NCBI RefSeq assembly: GCF_000312125.1
Contig: NZ_HE978642.1
Location: forward strand, 309,824 to 367,069
Direction of reading: 5' to 3'
From: Timonella senegalensis JC301
GTDB taxonomy: Bacteria; Actinomycetota; Actinomycetes; Actinomycetales; Cellulomonadaceae
Length of the DNA stretch: 57,246 nucleotides
The notes beneath the pieces are model-generated. The model did not search any database. It was not told the origin of the DNA and saw only the letters and a list, made by a program, of their open reading frames with translations. Of the stretch, positions 24,225 to 33,125 are shown piece after piece. Made by a program: the position numbers and the translations under genes. Within the stretch, counting starts at the first letter, position 1, and each line of letters starts with the position of its first letter.

Positions 24225-25291
24225 CTTCACCCGCAAGTTTTAATTGGCCTGACATAACGGCAACGCTCATCCGAGGCGAAGACCTCGCCGAGGACGCGGC
24301 CGCGTGGGCAATGAGTTCGATGATGACCGGGCAAGCCTCCCCAGTGCAACTGGCCGGGTTCCTCGTAGCGCTGCGCGCCAAGGGGGAGACGGTGGAGGAG
24401 CTTTCTGGTCTGGCAACGGCAATGCTTGCGCACGCCGTTGAGTACCCAGACCTCGAGAGCTCACGCAAAGCAGTGGACATTGTGGGGTCAGGCGGCGACC
24501 GGCTGAACACGGTAAACATCTCGACGATGGCATCACTTGTTATCGCTGGATGCGGCATACCTGTGGTCAAGCATGGAAACCGCTCGTCCTCGTCGACGAG
24601 CGGCTCCGCTGACGTACTTGAGGCGTTGGGTATTCCGCTGGACCACAAGCCTGCTCGCATAGCGGAGATTGGTCGAGCGGTGGGAATTACCTTCTGCTTT
24701 GCCCAGACTTTCCACCCTGCAATGCGATATGCGGGTCCAGTTCGAAAGGACCTTGGCTTGCCAACGGCCTTCAACTTCCTAGGACCGATCACGAACCCCG
24801 GTTACCCTCACGCAACTGCCGTGGGTGTAGCGGACGAAGCGATGGCACCCTTGGTTGCTGGAGTGTTTGCAAAGCGGGGTACCGACGCGTTGGTCTTTCG
24901 AGGTGCTTTGGGGCTTGACGAGCTCGCAGCGATCGGGACGGTCGACGTGTGGACAGTGTTTGGCGGCTCGATCACGCGACAGGTTCTCGATCCTGTGGCG
25001 GACCTTGGATTGCCAGCGATCACGGTTGAAGATATCCGAGGAGCCTCAGCCGAGTTCAATGCACAGGTCGCACTCGACTTCCTTGGCGGCAAAGCTGGTC
25101 CCGTCCGCGACACAGTCGTTCTCAACGCAGCAGCGGCTCTGATCGCTGATGGGTCCCTCGAAGGAACCCGCCAGGACTCCCTTGTGGACTCGTTTAGGGC
25201 GGCCATAAGGCACGCAGAGGACGCAGTCGACAGTGGACGTGCACTCGCCATTCTCGATTCGTGGCGGACAGAGGCAACACGCGCTGCTTGA
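24221..25291 (+). CDS. trpD: anthranilate phosphoribosyltransferase
   Basis: A 356-residue enzyme of tryptophan synthesis that joins anthranilate to PRPP. The family motifs are complete: DIVGSGGDRLNTVNIST (PRPP-binding glycines), VVKHGNRSSSSTSGSADVLEALG, and the later FNFLGPITNP. The C-terminal FRGALGLDELAAIG completes the active site. The ATG overlaps the receiver stop by 4 nt. No other trp genes lie in the window, so trpD is detached from the main trp operon, as in several actinobacteria. Confidence 0.96.
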   Translation: MTSPASFNWPDITATLIRGEDLAEDAAAWAMSSMMTGQASPVQLAGFLVALRAKGETVEELSGLATAMLAHAVEYPDLESSRKAVDIVGSGGDRLNTVNISTMASLVIAGCGIPVVKHGNRSSSSTSGSADVLEALGIPLDHKPARIAEIGRAVGITFCFAQTFHPAMRYAGPVRKDLGLPTAFNFLGPITNPGYPHATAVGVADEAMAPLVAGVFAKRGTDALVFRGALGLDELAAIGTVDVWTVFGGSITRQVLDPVADLGLPAITVEDIRGASAEFNAQVALDFLGGKAGPVRDTVVLNAAAALIADGSLEGTRQDSLVDSFRAAIRHAEDAVDSGRALAILDSWRTEATRAA

Positions 25292-25309
25292 GTTGCCACA
25301 CAAGTGACA

Positions 25310-25345
25310 AAGGGGCCCTTCCGCTTTCCAGTGGAAGGGCCCCTT
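25310..25345. terminator. bidirectional hairpin between trpD and RAM-domain gene
   Basis: A 15-bp stem with one G-U pair and the loop TTTCCA, containing GGGGCCC, in a convergent junction. Confidence 0.82.
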
Positions 25346-25366
25346 ATCGATACTTTGAGTCTTAGC

Positions 25367-25642
25367 CTAGATGCCGATGTCAAAGGCCTCGTCGAGGTCC
25401 TTTGTTGAGAACTCGCGGAAGGCTAGGTAGGTCTGTGTGCGTCGCACCCCATGGATCTTTGAGATTTTGTCAGCAATGACGTCCGCAAAGTCCTTGTGGT
25501 CTGAAACGCGCACGATTGCGATGAGGTCAATCTCGCCTGTCACCGAGTAGACCTCAGCGACTCCACCCACTTCGGCGATCTCTGAAGCAACTTCAGGTAT
25601 GAGCGCTGGTTCTGTGTCAATCATGACGATAGCTGTGGGCAT
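25367..25642 (-). CDS. stand-alone Lrp/AsnC ligand-binding (RAM) domain protein
   Basis: A 91-residue protein equal to the C-terminal effector domain of Lrp/AsnC regulators: AIVMIDTEP, the glycine-rich turn VYSVTGEIDLIAIVRV, and KISKIHGVRRTQTYLAF. There is no DNA-binding helix-turn-helix, so it cannot act as a classical Lrp by itself. Family members oligomerise and bind amino acids; this one could modulate a full-length Lrp or sense a metabolite. The ATG has AAGGAG upstream. It lies downstream of the fadD end, separated from it by a hairpin. Confidence 0.88.
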   Translation of the reverse strand: MPTAIVMIDTEPALIPEVASEIAEVGGVAEVYSVTGEIDLIAIVRVSDHKDFADVIADKISKIHGVRRTQTYLAFREFSTKDLDEAFDIGI

Positions 25643-25692
25643 TTCTCTCCTTTGCGAGTACCGGATTCCTCAATAACTCTAGACCCAAAATG

Positions 25693-25734
25693 GCCCGTGC
25701 CGGCTTGCGACACAATGCGCAAGCCGGCACGGGC
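25693..25734 (-). terminator. terminator of fadD
   Basis: A perfect 17-bp stem (GCCCGTGCCGGCTTGCG and complement) with an 8-nt loop, between fadD and the RAM-domain gene on the same strand. The reverse strand continues into CCATTTTGGG. Confidence 0.78.
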
Positions 25735-25755
25735 GAGGTTCATCATGGATTGAGG

Positions 25756-27567
25756 TCAGTCGATCCGCTTGACGTCCTTGTAGAGGTCATCAATCGCGTG
25801 TTTGAAGTCCGAAAGGACCAGTGATCGCTTTACCTTCATCGATGGAGTTAGGTATCCGTTCTCGATGGTGAAGTCGGTGTCGAGAATCGAGAACTTCCTA
25901 ATCGACTCCGCACGAGACACGGCCTTGTTGCCGCGCTGGACTGCCTGGTCGAGGGCCTCGAGTACGTCCGGATCGTTCTTGGCCTGGGCGAGTGTAAGTT
26001 GCGCCTTGCCACGTGCTTCAAGCCACGAAGGAAGTGCCTCTTGATCAAGAGTGAGCAGCGCCCCGATGAACGGTTGGGCGTCACCGACAACAACGACCTG
26101 GCTCACGAGTGGGTGAGCGCGGACACGGTCCTCAAGAGCGGCTGGTGCAACGTTCTTGCCGCCAGCAGTCACAATGATTTCCTTCTTACGGCCGGTGATG
26201 CGCAGGTAACCCTCGTGATCGATCGATCCAAGGTCTCCGGTGTGGAACCACTCGCCGTTGAAGGCTGCGTTCGTTGCCTCTTGGTTTCCGCGATACCTGC
26301 GGAACACATTGACACCCTTTGTTAGGATCTCGCCGTCTTCTGCAATGCGTATGCCACAGCCTGGTAGTGGTGGCCCGACTGTGCCAATCTTCGAGTTTCC
26401 GGGGAGGTTGACGGAAATTGGAGCCGTTGTCTCGGTAAGCCCGTAGCCCTCGAGGACGATGAGCCCGACTCCGCGGAAGAAATGTCCCAGACGCTCACCG
26501 AGTGCCGCGCCGCCGGAGATTGCGTACTTTGCGTCCCCGCCGAGTGCTGCTCGGATCTTCTTGAGGACGAGCCCATCCGCAATCTTGTGCTGAGCCTTGA
26601 GGCCGAATGATGGTCCCGAAGGCTCGTCTAGTGCGCGCGAGTACGAGATTGCGACACGGGCGGCCCAGTGGAAGATCTTTCCCTTTCCGCCAGCGATCGC
26701 CTTCTGCTCGGAGGAGTTGTAGACCTTCTCGAAGACGCGGGGTACCGAGAGTAGATAGGACGGCTTGAAGGAAGCCATAGCAGGGAGCAGTTCCTTCAGG
26801 TCGGAAACGTGCCCTAAGACAGAGCCGGCCGGAACCACGAGTACGTGAATGAAGCGCGCAAACACGTGGGCGAGCGGCATGAACATCAAAGTGCGGCGGC
26901 TGCCGTACTCAATGACCTCGTGCATTTGCGCCGCGGCATTCTCAGCGAGCAGGTAGAAGTTCGCATGGACCAGTTCAGCGCCCTTTGGACGCCCGGTTGT
27001 GCCAGACGTGTAGATGATCGTTGCGAGCGACTCGAGGTTTGCGCTCGCACGACGCGCGGCGAGTTCAGAATCCGGGACGTCAGTCCCGCGTTGAGCCAGT
27101 TCAGCTAGTGCACCATTGGAGATCACGAGGATTTCGTTGAGAGAAGGCGTGTTGGGCTTGGCTTCGAGAATGGTGCTCTCGAGTTCAGGCGTCTCGGCCA
27201 ATACCAGCTGAGCGCCGGAGTCGTTGACGATCCACTCGACCTGCTCGGCACTGGAGGTCTCATAGAGTGGAACTGAGACTGCTCCTGCAGCCCAGATAGC
27301 CCAGTCCAGGAGGCTCCACTCGTAGCTTGTGCGGGACATGATTCCAACACGGTCGCCCGCGTTGATTCCACTCGCGATGAGGCCCTTAGCGGCGCTCTCA
27401 ACCTCCTCGTTGAACTGCTGGGCGCTGATCTTGACCCATTCACCGGAAGCGGATTGCCGTTCCATAAGTGTGCCGGTCGGCGATGCGGAAACGCGCTTGG
27501 CAAGTAGATCGTTGAGGTTTCTCTCGGGGTCCACCGTGACGAGCGGCGGGGTAAAGATTTCGTCCAT
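25756..27567 (-). CDS. fadD: long-chain fatty acid-CoA ligase (AMP-forming)
   Basis: A 603-residue adenylate-forming enzyme that activates fatty acids to acyl-CoA. Motifs are the P-loop-like YTSGTTGRPKGAELVHANF, the adenylate-binding EGYGLTET, GEWFHTGDLG, and the C-terminal hinge GRKKEIIVTAGGKN; the usual catalytic lysine region lies near the end (NGYLTPSMKVKR). The pattern fits the FAA/FadD15 type. The ATG at 27567 has AGGAG 5 nt upstream, so the 43-residue upstream extension is rejected. It is divergent from glucokinase; the neighbouring plsC suggests a lipid-synthesis context. Confidence 0.94.
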   Translation of the reverse strand: MDEIFTPPLVTVDPERNLNDLLAKRVSASPTGTLMERQSASGEWVKISAQQFNEEVESAAKGLIASGINAGDRVGIMSRTSYEWSLLDWAIWAAGAVSVPLYETSSAEQVEWIVNDSGAQLVLAETPELESTILEAKPNTPSLNEILVISNGALAELAQRGTDVPDSELAARRASANLESLATIIYTSGTTGRPKGAELVHANFYLLAENAAAQMHEVIEYGSRRTLMFMPLAHVFARFIHVLVVPAGSVLGHVSDLKELLPAMASFKPSYLLSVPRVFEKVYNSSEQKAIAGGKGKIFHWAARVAISYSRALDEPSGPSFGLKAQHKIADGLVLKKIRAALGGDAKYAISGGAALGERLGHFFRGVGLIVLEGYGLTETTAPISVNLPGNSKIGTVGPPLPGCGIRIAEDGEILTKGVNVFRRYRGNQEATNAAFNGEWFHTGDLGSIDHEGYLRITGRKKEIIVTAGGKNVAPAALEDRVRAHPLVSQVVVVGDAQPFIGALLTLDQEALPSWLEARGKAQLTLAQAKNDPDVLEALDQAVQRGNKAVSRAESIRKFSILDTDFTIENGYLTPSMKVKRSLVLSDFKHAIDDLYKDVKRID

Positions 27568-27756
27568 TCTGACTCCTATGGCAGCGGGCGAGTACGAACA
27601 GAGCGTACAACGTAATACGAATGTGCGGGAAGAGGTGGATTCTGAGTAGGCTTTGACTCGGATGTCTACATCCGACCTTGCAAAACAAAAGCACACCGGC
27701 CATCACTATAACTTCGACACTTTGGTGTTGGCACTACACAGTTAGGGAAGATCTTT

Positions 27757-28701
27757 ATGTACGCCATTGGCGTTGACATCGGTGGTACGAAAATTGCAGC
27801 GGGTGTGGTAGACGAGGAAGGCAAGATCCTTGCCAAGACTCGTGTAGCCACAAAGGCCGACGATCCTGCAAGCATCGATGCGTCAATTGCCGAGGTGTGC
27901 AAGCAGCTGAGCGCCGACTTTGAGATTGGTGCAATCGGCCTTGCTGCTGCAGGATTCTGCAGCCCTGACCGTTCAAGTGTGCTCTTCGCTCCCAACATTA
28001 ACTGGCGCAATTACCCAATTGCCCGGAATGTGCGCGAGCTTCTTGGTACAGATGTCCCCATCGTCGTGGAAAATGATGCGAATGCCGCGGGATGGGCCGA
28101 GTTCCAGTACGGAGTTGCACGCGAAGCATCCAACATGCTCACGTTGACCATTGGGACAGGTCTTGGTGGAGCGATCGTCATTGATAACAAACTTGTCCGT
28201 GGTGGCTTCGGTGTCGGAGGCGAAGTCGGTCACATGCGGGTCGTACCAAATGGCCACGTCTGCGGCTGCGGCCACGACGGCTGCTGGGAGCAGTACTCTT
28301 CAGGATCAGCGCTGGTTCGAGAGGCGCGTGCGGCGGCAATAACCCAGCCAGAACGGGCGCAGACCCTTATCGACGCTGCCGGTGGCTCTGTTAAGGGAAT
28401 CACGGGTCCACTCGTGACGCTCGCGGCGCAGGATGGTGACCCTCTCGCCATCGAGCTGCTAGCAGAACTGGGCCGTTGGATTGGTGAAGGCGCCGCCTCC
28501 GTTGCGGCGCTACTCGACCCCGAGATCATCGTGATTGGTGGGGGAGTAGCTGCGGCAAATGATCTTCTTCTGCTGCCTGCCCAGGAAGCTTTCCTCGAGG
28601 CCTTGCCTGCCCGTGGTCACCGCACTGAGGCGCAGTTCGCAATCGCACGGATGGGTAATGAAGCGGGAATGGTCGGCGCAGCCGACCTTGCCCGACGCTA
28701 G
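27757..28701 (+). CDS. glk: ROK-family glucokinase
   Basis: A 314-residue sugar kinase that phosphorylates glucose with ATP (or polyphosphate in some relatives). The N-terminal phosphate loop is DIGGTKIAAGVVD. The catalytic Asp lies in VENDANAAGWAE, and the zinc-binding ROK signature is CGCGHDGCWEQY. The C-terminal VIGGGVAAANDL binds adenosine. Length is normal. The ATG at 27757 is preceded by AGGGAAG. Alternative sugar substrates such as mannose or N-acetyl-sugars are possible for ROK kinases, but the sequence best fits glucokinase. Confidence 0.93.
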   Translation: MYAIGVDIGGTKIAAGVVDEEGKILAKTRVATKADDPASIDASIAEVCKQLSADFEIGAIGLAAAGFCSPDRSSVLFAPNINWRNYPIARNVRELLGTDVPIVVENDANAAGWAEFQYGVAREASNMLTLTIGTGLGGAIVIDNKLVRGGFGVGGEVGHMRVVPNGHVCGCGHDGCWEQYSSGSALVREARAAAITQPERAQTLIDAAGGSVKGITGPLVTLAAQDGDPLAIELLAELGRWIGEGAASVAALLDPEIIVIGGGVAAANDLLLLPAQEAFLEALPARGHRTEAQFAIARMGNEAGMVGAADLARR

Positions 28702-28724
28702 CCGGTCTCAACGCGGACTTAACT

Positions 28725-28753
28725 AGGTGCGGCTCCTATAGGGAGCCGCACCT
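28725..28753. terminator. bidirectional hairpin after glk
   Basis: A stem of about 12 bp (AGGTGCGGCTCC and complement) with a short loop. The right arm GAGCCGCACCTGAG is repeated once more about 23 bp downstream. Confidence 0.65.
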
Positions 28754-28861
28754 GAGGCCCGCAGAGAGCCGCACCTGAGACGGGGCTGGCACAAGTGCGT
28801 CGCGAGGTGCTGAGTTGGTGACTGGACCGGCTACTCGGTGAATCGTCGAAAATCAGTTGAG

Positions 28862-29422
28862 TCACACCTGGGCCCCGCCACCACTCCCATTCAACGGATT
28901 GTTGGGCATGCGCCACACGAGCAGGCCAGCGCCGACGATAAACATCGCACCAAGGATGAGTAGCGTCGGACCATGCTGCGGTCGGGTGAAGAGCGCGGTC
29001 AGGAGCATCCCAACGAGTGAGATCGTCACCAAGAACCATCCAAGGTTTCGGACGGGGTCGTGCGAGAGTTCAAATTTGGGATCGGGTTCCACAAATGCGT
29101 CGATCTGTTCGAGCGCGTCGACGTCATCATCCCAGTCTCGTGGACCTCGGCCGGGCGTCGATCGTTTGGACGCGGCAGTTGGTCGATCTACCCACGGTGC
29201 CGATGGGAAGTCAAAGGTTGGCGCATCGGATTGACCAGAAACAGCGCGCTTGGTTTCGTCATTTGGATCATTCGTGGAAAGATCAGATAGTTCGGAGACT
29301 ATTTGCTGGAAAGCTTGCTCAGTAGCAGCTGGATCAGTCAAGTAGTCTGGTTGTTGGGACTCTCGTTCCGATGGTTCTTCCGCATTCGGCTCGTTCGGTG
29401 AGTTGGGCTCGGGAGGCGTCAT
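28862..29422 (-). CDS. conserved membrane protein with long acidic N-terminus, 186 aa
   Basis: The first 115 residues are hydrophilic and rich in Pro, Glu, Asp and Asn (EEPSERESQQ, DDDVDALEQIDAFVEPDP). Two membrane helices follow, at about 128-148 and 155-174. The tail ends NPLNGSGGG. Function is not recognised. The ATG at 29422 has TAAAGT 7 nt upstream; an upstream start would add 13 residues. It is divergent from plsC, 58 nt away, and converges on glk. Confidence 0.65.
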   Translation of the reverse strand: MTPPEPNSPNEPNAEEPSERESQQPDYLTDPAATEQAFQQIVSELSDLSTNDPNDETKRAVSGQSDAPTFDFPSAPWVDRPTAASKRSTPGRGPRDWDDDVDALEQIDAFVEPDPKFELSHDPVRNLGWFLVTISLVGMLLTALFTRPQHGPTLLILGAMFIVGAGLLVWRMPNNPLNGSGGGAQV

Positions 29423-29429
29423 GCCTAAT

Positions 29430-29435
29430 ACTTTA
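29430..29435 (-). promoter_or_regulatory. putative -10 element of a leaderless transcript
   Basis: TAAAGT on the reverse strand, 7 nt before the ATG at 29422. Confidence 0.45.
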
Positions 29436-29480
29436 GAGTTGGTTTGGGACGCGCGAAACACGCACGTCTGAGGAGGCCGT

Positions 29481-30272
29481 TTGTTTTACTGGTTGATGAA
29501 ACGAGTTTTCGTGGGGCCAATCCTCAAGCTGATGTTCCGTCCCTGGGTCAAAGGGCTCGAGAATATTCCAGCTGAGGGCGCCGCGATCATCGCTAGCAAC
29601 CACTTGGCTGTTATCGACTCCTTTGTGTTGCCTTTGGTTATCGATCGCGAGATCGTGTTCATTGGTAAGTCTGAGTACTTCACCGGAAAAGGCATCAAAG
29701 GCAAACTGACCGCAAAGTTCATGCGTGGCGTAGGAACAATTCCAGTGGACCGTTCCGGAGGTAAGGCCTCCGAGGCGGCGCTCCGGACCGGCCTTCAGCG
29801 ATTGCAGGATGGCGAACTCTTCGGCATTTACCCAGAGGGCACCCGATCGCCCGATGCCCGCTTGTATCGCGGCAAGACCGGCGTTGCAAGGCTCGCCCTC
29901 GAGTCTGGCGCTCCCGTGGTTCCCGTGGCCATGGTTGGAACGAACCTCGCACAGCCAATCGGCAAGCGCATCCCAAAGATCATGCGACTCGGCGTGATCA
30001 TTGGTGAGCCGCTGGACTTCTCCCGCTACCAGGGCATGGAGTCCGACCGCTTCATTTTGCGTTCAGTAACGGACGAGATCATGTACTCACTCATGAGCTT
30101 GTCTGGACAAGAGTATGTGGACATCTACGCAGCGACGGCAAAGGCGCGTATCGCGGCAGGTGTGCCAAGAGATTCAGAACCAAAGGGCGCCGCCGCGCCA
30201 GGTGGTCGACCTGTTCCCCAAGTTCAGGTACCGGAACCACCGGCGCAAGAAGGCGATGCCAAAGTAGACTGA
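29481..30272 (+). CDS. plsC: 1-acyl-sn-glycerol-3-phosphate acyltransferase family (PlsC)
   Basis: A 263-residue membrane-associated acyltransferase. The four PlsC blocks are present: ASNHLAVIDS (HxxxxD catalytic pair), FIGKSEYF, GTIPVDRSG and YPEGTRSPD. The role is transfer of a second acyl chain to lysophosphatidate in phospholipid synthesis, or acylation of a related lipid. The C-terminus after about residue 225 is a Pro/Ala-rich tail. The TTG at 29481 is chosen because a perfect AGGAGG sits 4 nt before it; the ATG at 29496 would lack a ribosome site. fadD nearby could supply acyl groups. Confidence 0.9.
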   Translation: MFYWLMKRVFVGPILKLMFRPWVKGLENIPAEGAAIIASNHLAVIDSFVLPLVIDREIVFIGKSEYFTGKGIKGKLTAKFMRGVGTIPVDRSGGKASEAALRTGLQRLQDGELFGIYPEGTRSPDARLYRGKTGVARLALESGAPVVPVAMVGTNLAQPIGKRIPKIMRLGVIIGEPLDFSRYQGMESDRFILRSVTDEIMYSLMSLSGQEYVDIYAATAKARIAAGVPRDSEPKGAAAPGGRPVPQVQVPEPPAQEGDAKVD

Positions 30273-30434
30273 GTTCTGGAAATTCGGGGCGTCGCGGCAC
30301 AACGCTGCACGCTTTGAGAAGGCTCCCACGGCAGTGAAATGTACTTCTCTGCCTAGCGAACAATCGCTGGAGTTCTGGCACAGGAAAATACGTCGCTACA
30401 CACGGGTGGGCGACATCAGGAAGAGGTTGTCACG

Positions 30435-31646
30435 ATGACGGTCCGTCGCGTTGCGTTGCTTACCGCTGGTGGTTTCGCACCTTGTCTTTCGTCCGCAGTA
30501 GGTGGCCTCATTGAGCGCTACACCGAGATCGCTCCAGAGGTTGAGATCATCGCCTACCAGTACGGCTACCACGGCCTGCTGACCGGCACCAAGATTGAGA
30601 TCACCCCAGAAGCGCGCAAGCAGGCTGGAATCCTGCACCGCTTTGGTGGTTCCCCAATCGGAAACTCCCGAGTTAAGCTCACGAACGCAGCGGACTGCGT
30701 GAAGCGTGGACTCGTCAAGGAGGGCGAGAACCCTCTGACTGTTGCTGCCGAGCAGCTCAAGTCTGACGGCATCGACGTACTCCACACCATTGGTGGAGAC
30801 GACACCAACACCACCGCGGCTGACCTTGCCGCTTATCTCGCAGAGAACGACTACGGTCTGACCGTAGTTGGACTGCCCAAGACCATTGACAACGACGTTA
30901 TTCCAATTCGTCAGTCGCTCGGCGCATGGACTGCAGCCGAAGAAGCCGCACAGTTTGCGTTCAACGTCATCGGCGAGCACCGTTCTGGCCCTCGCATGCT
31001 GATCGTGCACGAGGTTATGGGTCGCCACTGTGGCTGGCTCACCGCAGCTGCGGCTGCCGAGTACCGTAAGCACCTCAACACCCTGGAGTGGGCACCAGCA
31101 CTCGGCCTGACCAAGGAACGTTGGGACGTGGACGCCGTCTTCATCCCAGAGCTCAAGGTCGACATCGAGGCTGAGGCTCAGCGCCTCAAGGCCGTCATGG
31201 ACGAGAAGGGGAACGTCAACATCTTCCTTTCGGAGGGTGCAGGCATGCACGAGATCGTTGAGCAGATCGAGTCCGAGGGTGGCACCGTTGAGCGCGACCC
31301 GTTCGGTCACGTCAAGCTGGACACCATCAACCCAGGCCAGTGGTTTGCAAAGCAGTTCGCAGAGAAGCTTGGCGCTGAGAAGGTCATGGTTCAGAAGTCG
31401 GGTTACTACTCCCGTGCGGCTGCAGCTAACGCAGAAGACCTTCGCCTCATTAAGTCGATGACTGATCTCGCCGTTGAGTGCGCACTGCGTGGCGAGTCCG
31501 GTGTTATCGGACATGACGAGGAACAGAACGACGTTCTGCGCGCGATCGAGTTCCCACGCATCGCCGGTGGCAAGCCATTCGACGTCAACCAGGAGTGGTT
31601 CGACGAGCTCCTCGGTGGCATCGGCCAGTCCAAGGTCACTGCCTGA
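30435..31646 (+). CDS. pfp: 6-phosphofructokinase, PPi-dependent type
   Basis: A 403-residue phosphofructokinase. The residue pattern points to pyrophosphate as phosphoryl donor: IGGDDTNTTA has Asp where ATP enzymes have Gly, and PKTIDND has the PPi-type lysine. Other motifs are GRHCGWLTA (fructose-6-phosphate site) and FLSEGAGM. It can work in both the glycolytic and gluconeogenic directions. The ATG has GAGG upstream. It ends 1 nt before the DAHP synthase gene, so the two are in one operon, which links glycolytic flux to entry into the shikimate pathway. Confidence 0.93.
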   Translation: MTVRRVALLTAGGFAPCLSSAVGGLIERYTEIAPEVEIIAYQYGYHGLLTGTKIEITPEARKQAGILHRFGGSPIGNSRVKLTNAADCVKRGLVKEGENPLTVAAEQLKSDGIDVLHTIGGDDTNTTAADLAAYLAENDYGLTVVGLPKTIDNDVIPIRQSLGAWTAAEEAAQFAFNVIGEHRSGPRMLIVHEVMGRHCGWLTAAAAAEYRKHLNTLEWAPALGLTKERWDVDAVFIPELKVDIEAEAQRLKAVMDEKGNVNIFLSEGAGMHEIVEQIESEGGTVERDPFGHVKLDTINPGQWFAKQFAEKLGAEKVMVQKSGYYSRAAAANAEDLRLIKSMTDLAVECALRGESGVIGHDEEQNDVLRAIEFPRIAGGKPFDVNQEWFDELLGGIGQSKVTA

Positions 31647-31647
31647 C

Positions 31648-33018
31648 ATGACCTCAGTGAATGACGACGCCTTCCGCGCAGGGCTAGACAACTTTAGGAC
31701 GCTTCAAGCGGACCAGCAGCCGGTGTGGCCGGACGCTGGCAAGCTTGCTGCCGCTGTTGACACGCTGGGCGGGGTTGCGCCGCTCGTCATTCCGCAAGAA
31801 ACGGAAACCCTTACCCAGCGCCTGGCAGCGGCAGGGCGCGGTAAGGCGTTCCTGTTGCAGGGTGGAGACTGTGCCGAAACTTTTGCTGAGGCCAACGCCG
31901 ACCGCATTCGGAACAAGATCCGCACGATTCTCCAGATGGCTGTCGTGCTCACGCACGGCGCCTCTATGCCCATCGTCAAGATGGGTCGTATGGCTGGGCA
32001 GTACGCGAAGCCTCGCTCCTCGAATGAGGAGACCCGAGATGGCGTGACTCTTCCCGTGTATCGCGGTGACATGGTCAACCAGTTCGAGTTCAGCGAGGCT
32101 TCGCGCATCCCGGATCCACAACGTCTGGTGCAGGGATATAACATCGCTGCGGCGACTGCGAACATTGTTCGTGCGTACACGCAGGGCGGCTATGCCGACC
32201 TGCGCCAGGTGCACGAGTGGAACCGCGGGTTCATGGAGAACCCCGCTTACAAGCGGTACGAGTCAACCGCTGCCGAGATCGACCGCGCGATCCGCTTCAT
32301 GGATGCGTGTGGCGCTGACTTTGATCAGCTCCGGACCGTTGAGTTCTTTGTGTCGCACGAGGCGCTGCTGCTCGACTACGAGCGCGCGATGGTGCGAATG
32401 AACCCGATCTCGGGTCTCCCTTACGATTCCTCGGGGCACTTTCTATGGATTGGTGAGCGCACTCGCAAGATCGATGGTGCCCACGTTGACTTCCTGTCGC
32501 GGGTGTCTAACCCTATCGGCGTCAAGCTTGGCCCGACCACGACTCCGGATGATGCACTGCGTCTCCAAGAGAAGTTGAACCCTCAGGGCATCGAGGGTCG
32601 CCTCACGTTCATTACCCGCATGGGTGCCGGCAAGATCCGCTCGGCGTTGCCAGCACTCGCGGAGAAGGTCACGCGTGAAGGCTCACCTGTCACGTGGGTG
32701 ACGGACCCCATGCACGGCAACACGATCACGTCTGCCTCCGGGTACAAGACCCGCCGCTTTGACGACGTCTTGGACGAGGTTCAAGGCTTTTTCGAGGTCC
32801 ACGAGGCGGTCGGTTCGATCCCTGGTGGTCTTCACTGCGAACTGACCGGTGACGATGTCACCGAGGTCTTGGGAGGTTCGGAAGAGATTTTCGACGATAC
32901 CCTCGCCTTGCGTTATGAGACTCTCGTAGATCCTCGGTTGAATCACCAGCAGTCCCTCGAGATGGCCTTCCATGTGGCGGAGATGCTGCAGAAGTTTGGG
33001 GAGTCAAGGGCCTCGTAG
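31648..33018 (+). CDS. aroG: 3-deoxy-7-phosphoheptulonate synthase, type II
   Basis: A 456-residue class II (plant-like) DAHP synthase that condenses PEP and erythrose-4-phosphate at the first step of the shikimate pathway. Recognised segments are QQPVWPD, FLLQGGDCAETF, KMGRMAGQYAKPRS, RVSNPIGVKLGP and WVTDPMHGNT, with the metal ligand Cys in the GGDCAE motif. The ATG at 31648 starts right after the PFK stop. The gene is convergent with the PknL-like kinase; I recall that in M. tuberculosis aroG (Rv2178c) is also beside pknL. Confidence 0.95.
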   Translation: MTSVNDDAFRAGLDNFRTLQADQQPVWPDAGKLAAAVDTLGGVAPLVIPQETETLTQRLAAAGRGKAFLLQGGDCAETFAEANADRIRNKIRTILQMAVVLTHGASMPIVKMGRMAGQYAKPRSSNEETRDGVTLPVYRGDMVNQFEFSEASRIPDPQRLVQGYNIAAATANIVRAYTQGGYADLRQVHEWNRGFMENPAYKRYESTAAEIDRAIRFMDACGADFDQLRTVEFFVSHEALLLDYERAMVRMNPISGLPYDSSGHFLWIGERTRKIDGAHVDFLSRVSNPIGVKLGPTTTPDDALRLQEKLNPQGIEGRLTFITRMGAGKIRSALPALAEKVTREGSPVTWVTDPMHGNTITSASGYKTRRFDDVLDEVQGFFEVHEAVGSIPGGLHCELTGDDVTEVLGGSEEIFDDTLALRYETLVDPRLNHQQSLEMAFHVAEMLQKFGESRAS

Positions 33019-33057
33019 TACGCACGGATGCACTGTGCTGGTGCCGTTTGAAGCTTC

Positions 33058-33100
33058 TATGAGATGGCCCCGGTAGGTTTCCTACCGGGGCCATCTCATA
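33058..33100. terminator. bidirectional hairpin between aroG and pknL
   Basis: A perfect 20-bp stem with a TTT loop, between convergent genes. Confidence 0.85.
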
Positions 33101-33125
33101 CGTGTTTCGAGAGCAACGTGGCGCC

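Noticed and set aside
28743-28779. GAGCCGCACCTGAG repeated after glk
   Set aside because: It looks like a partial duplication of one arm of the glk terminator, with no further structure.
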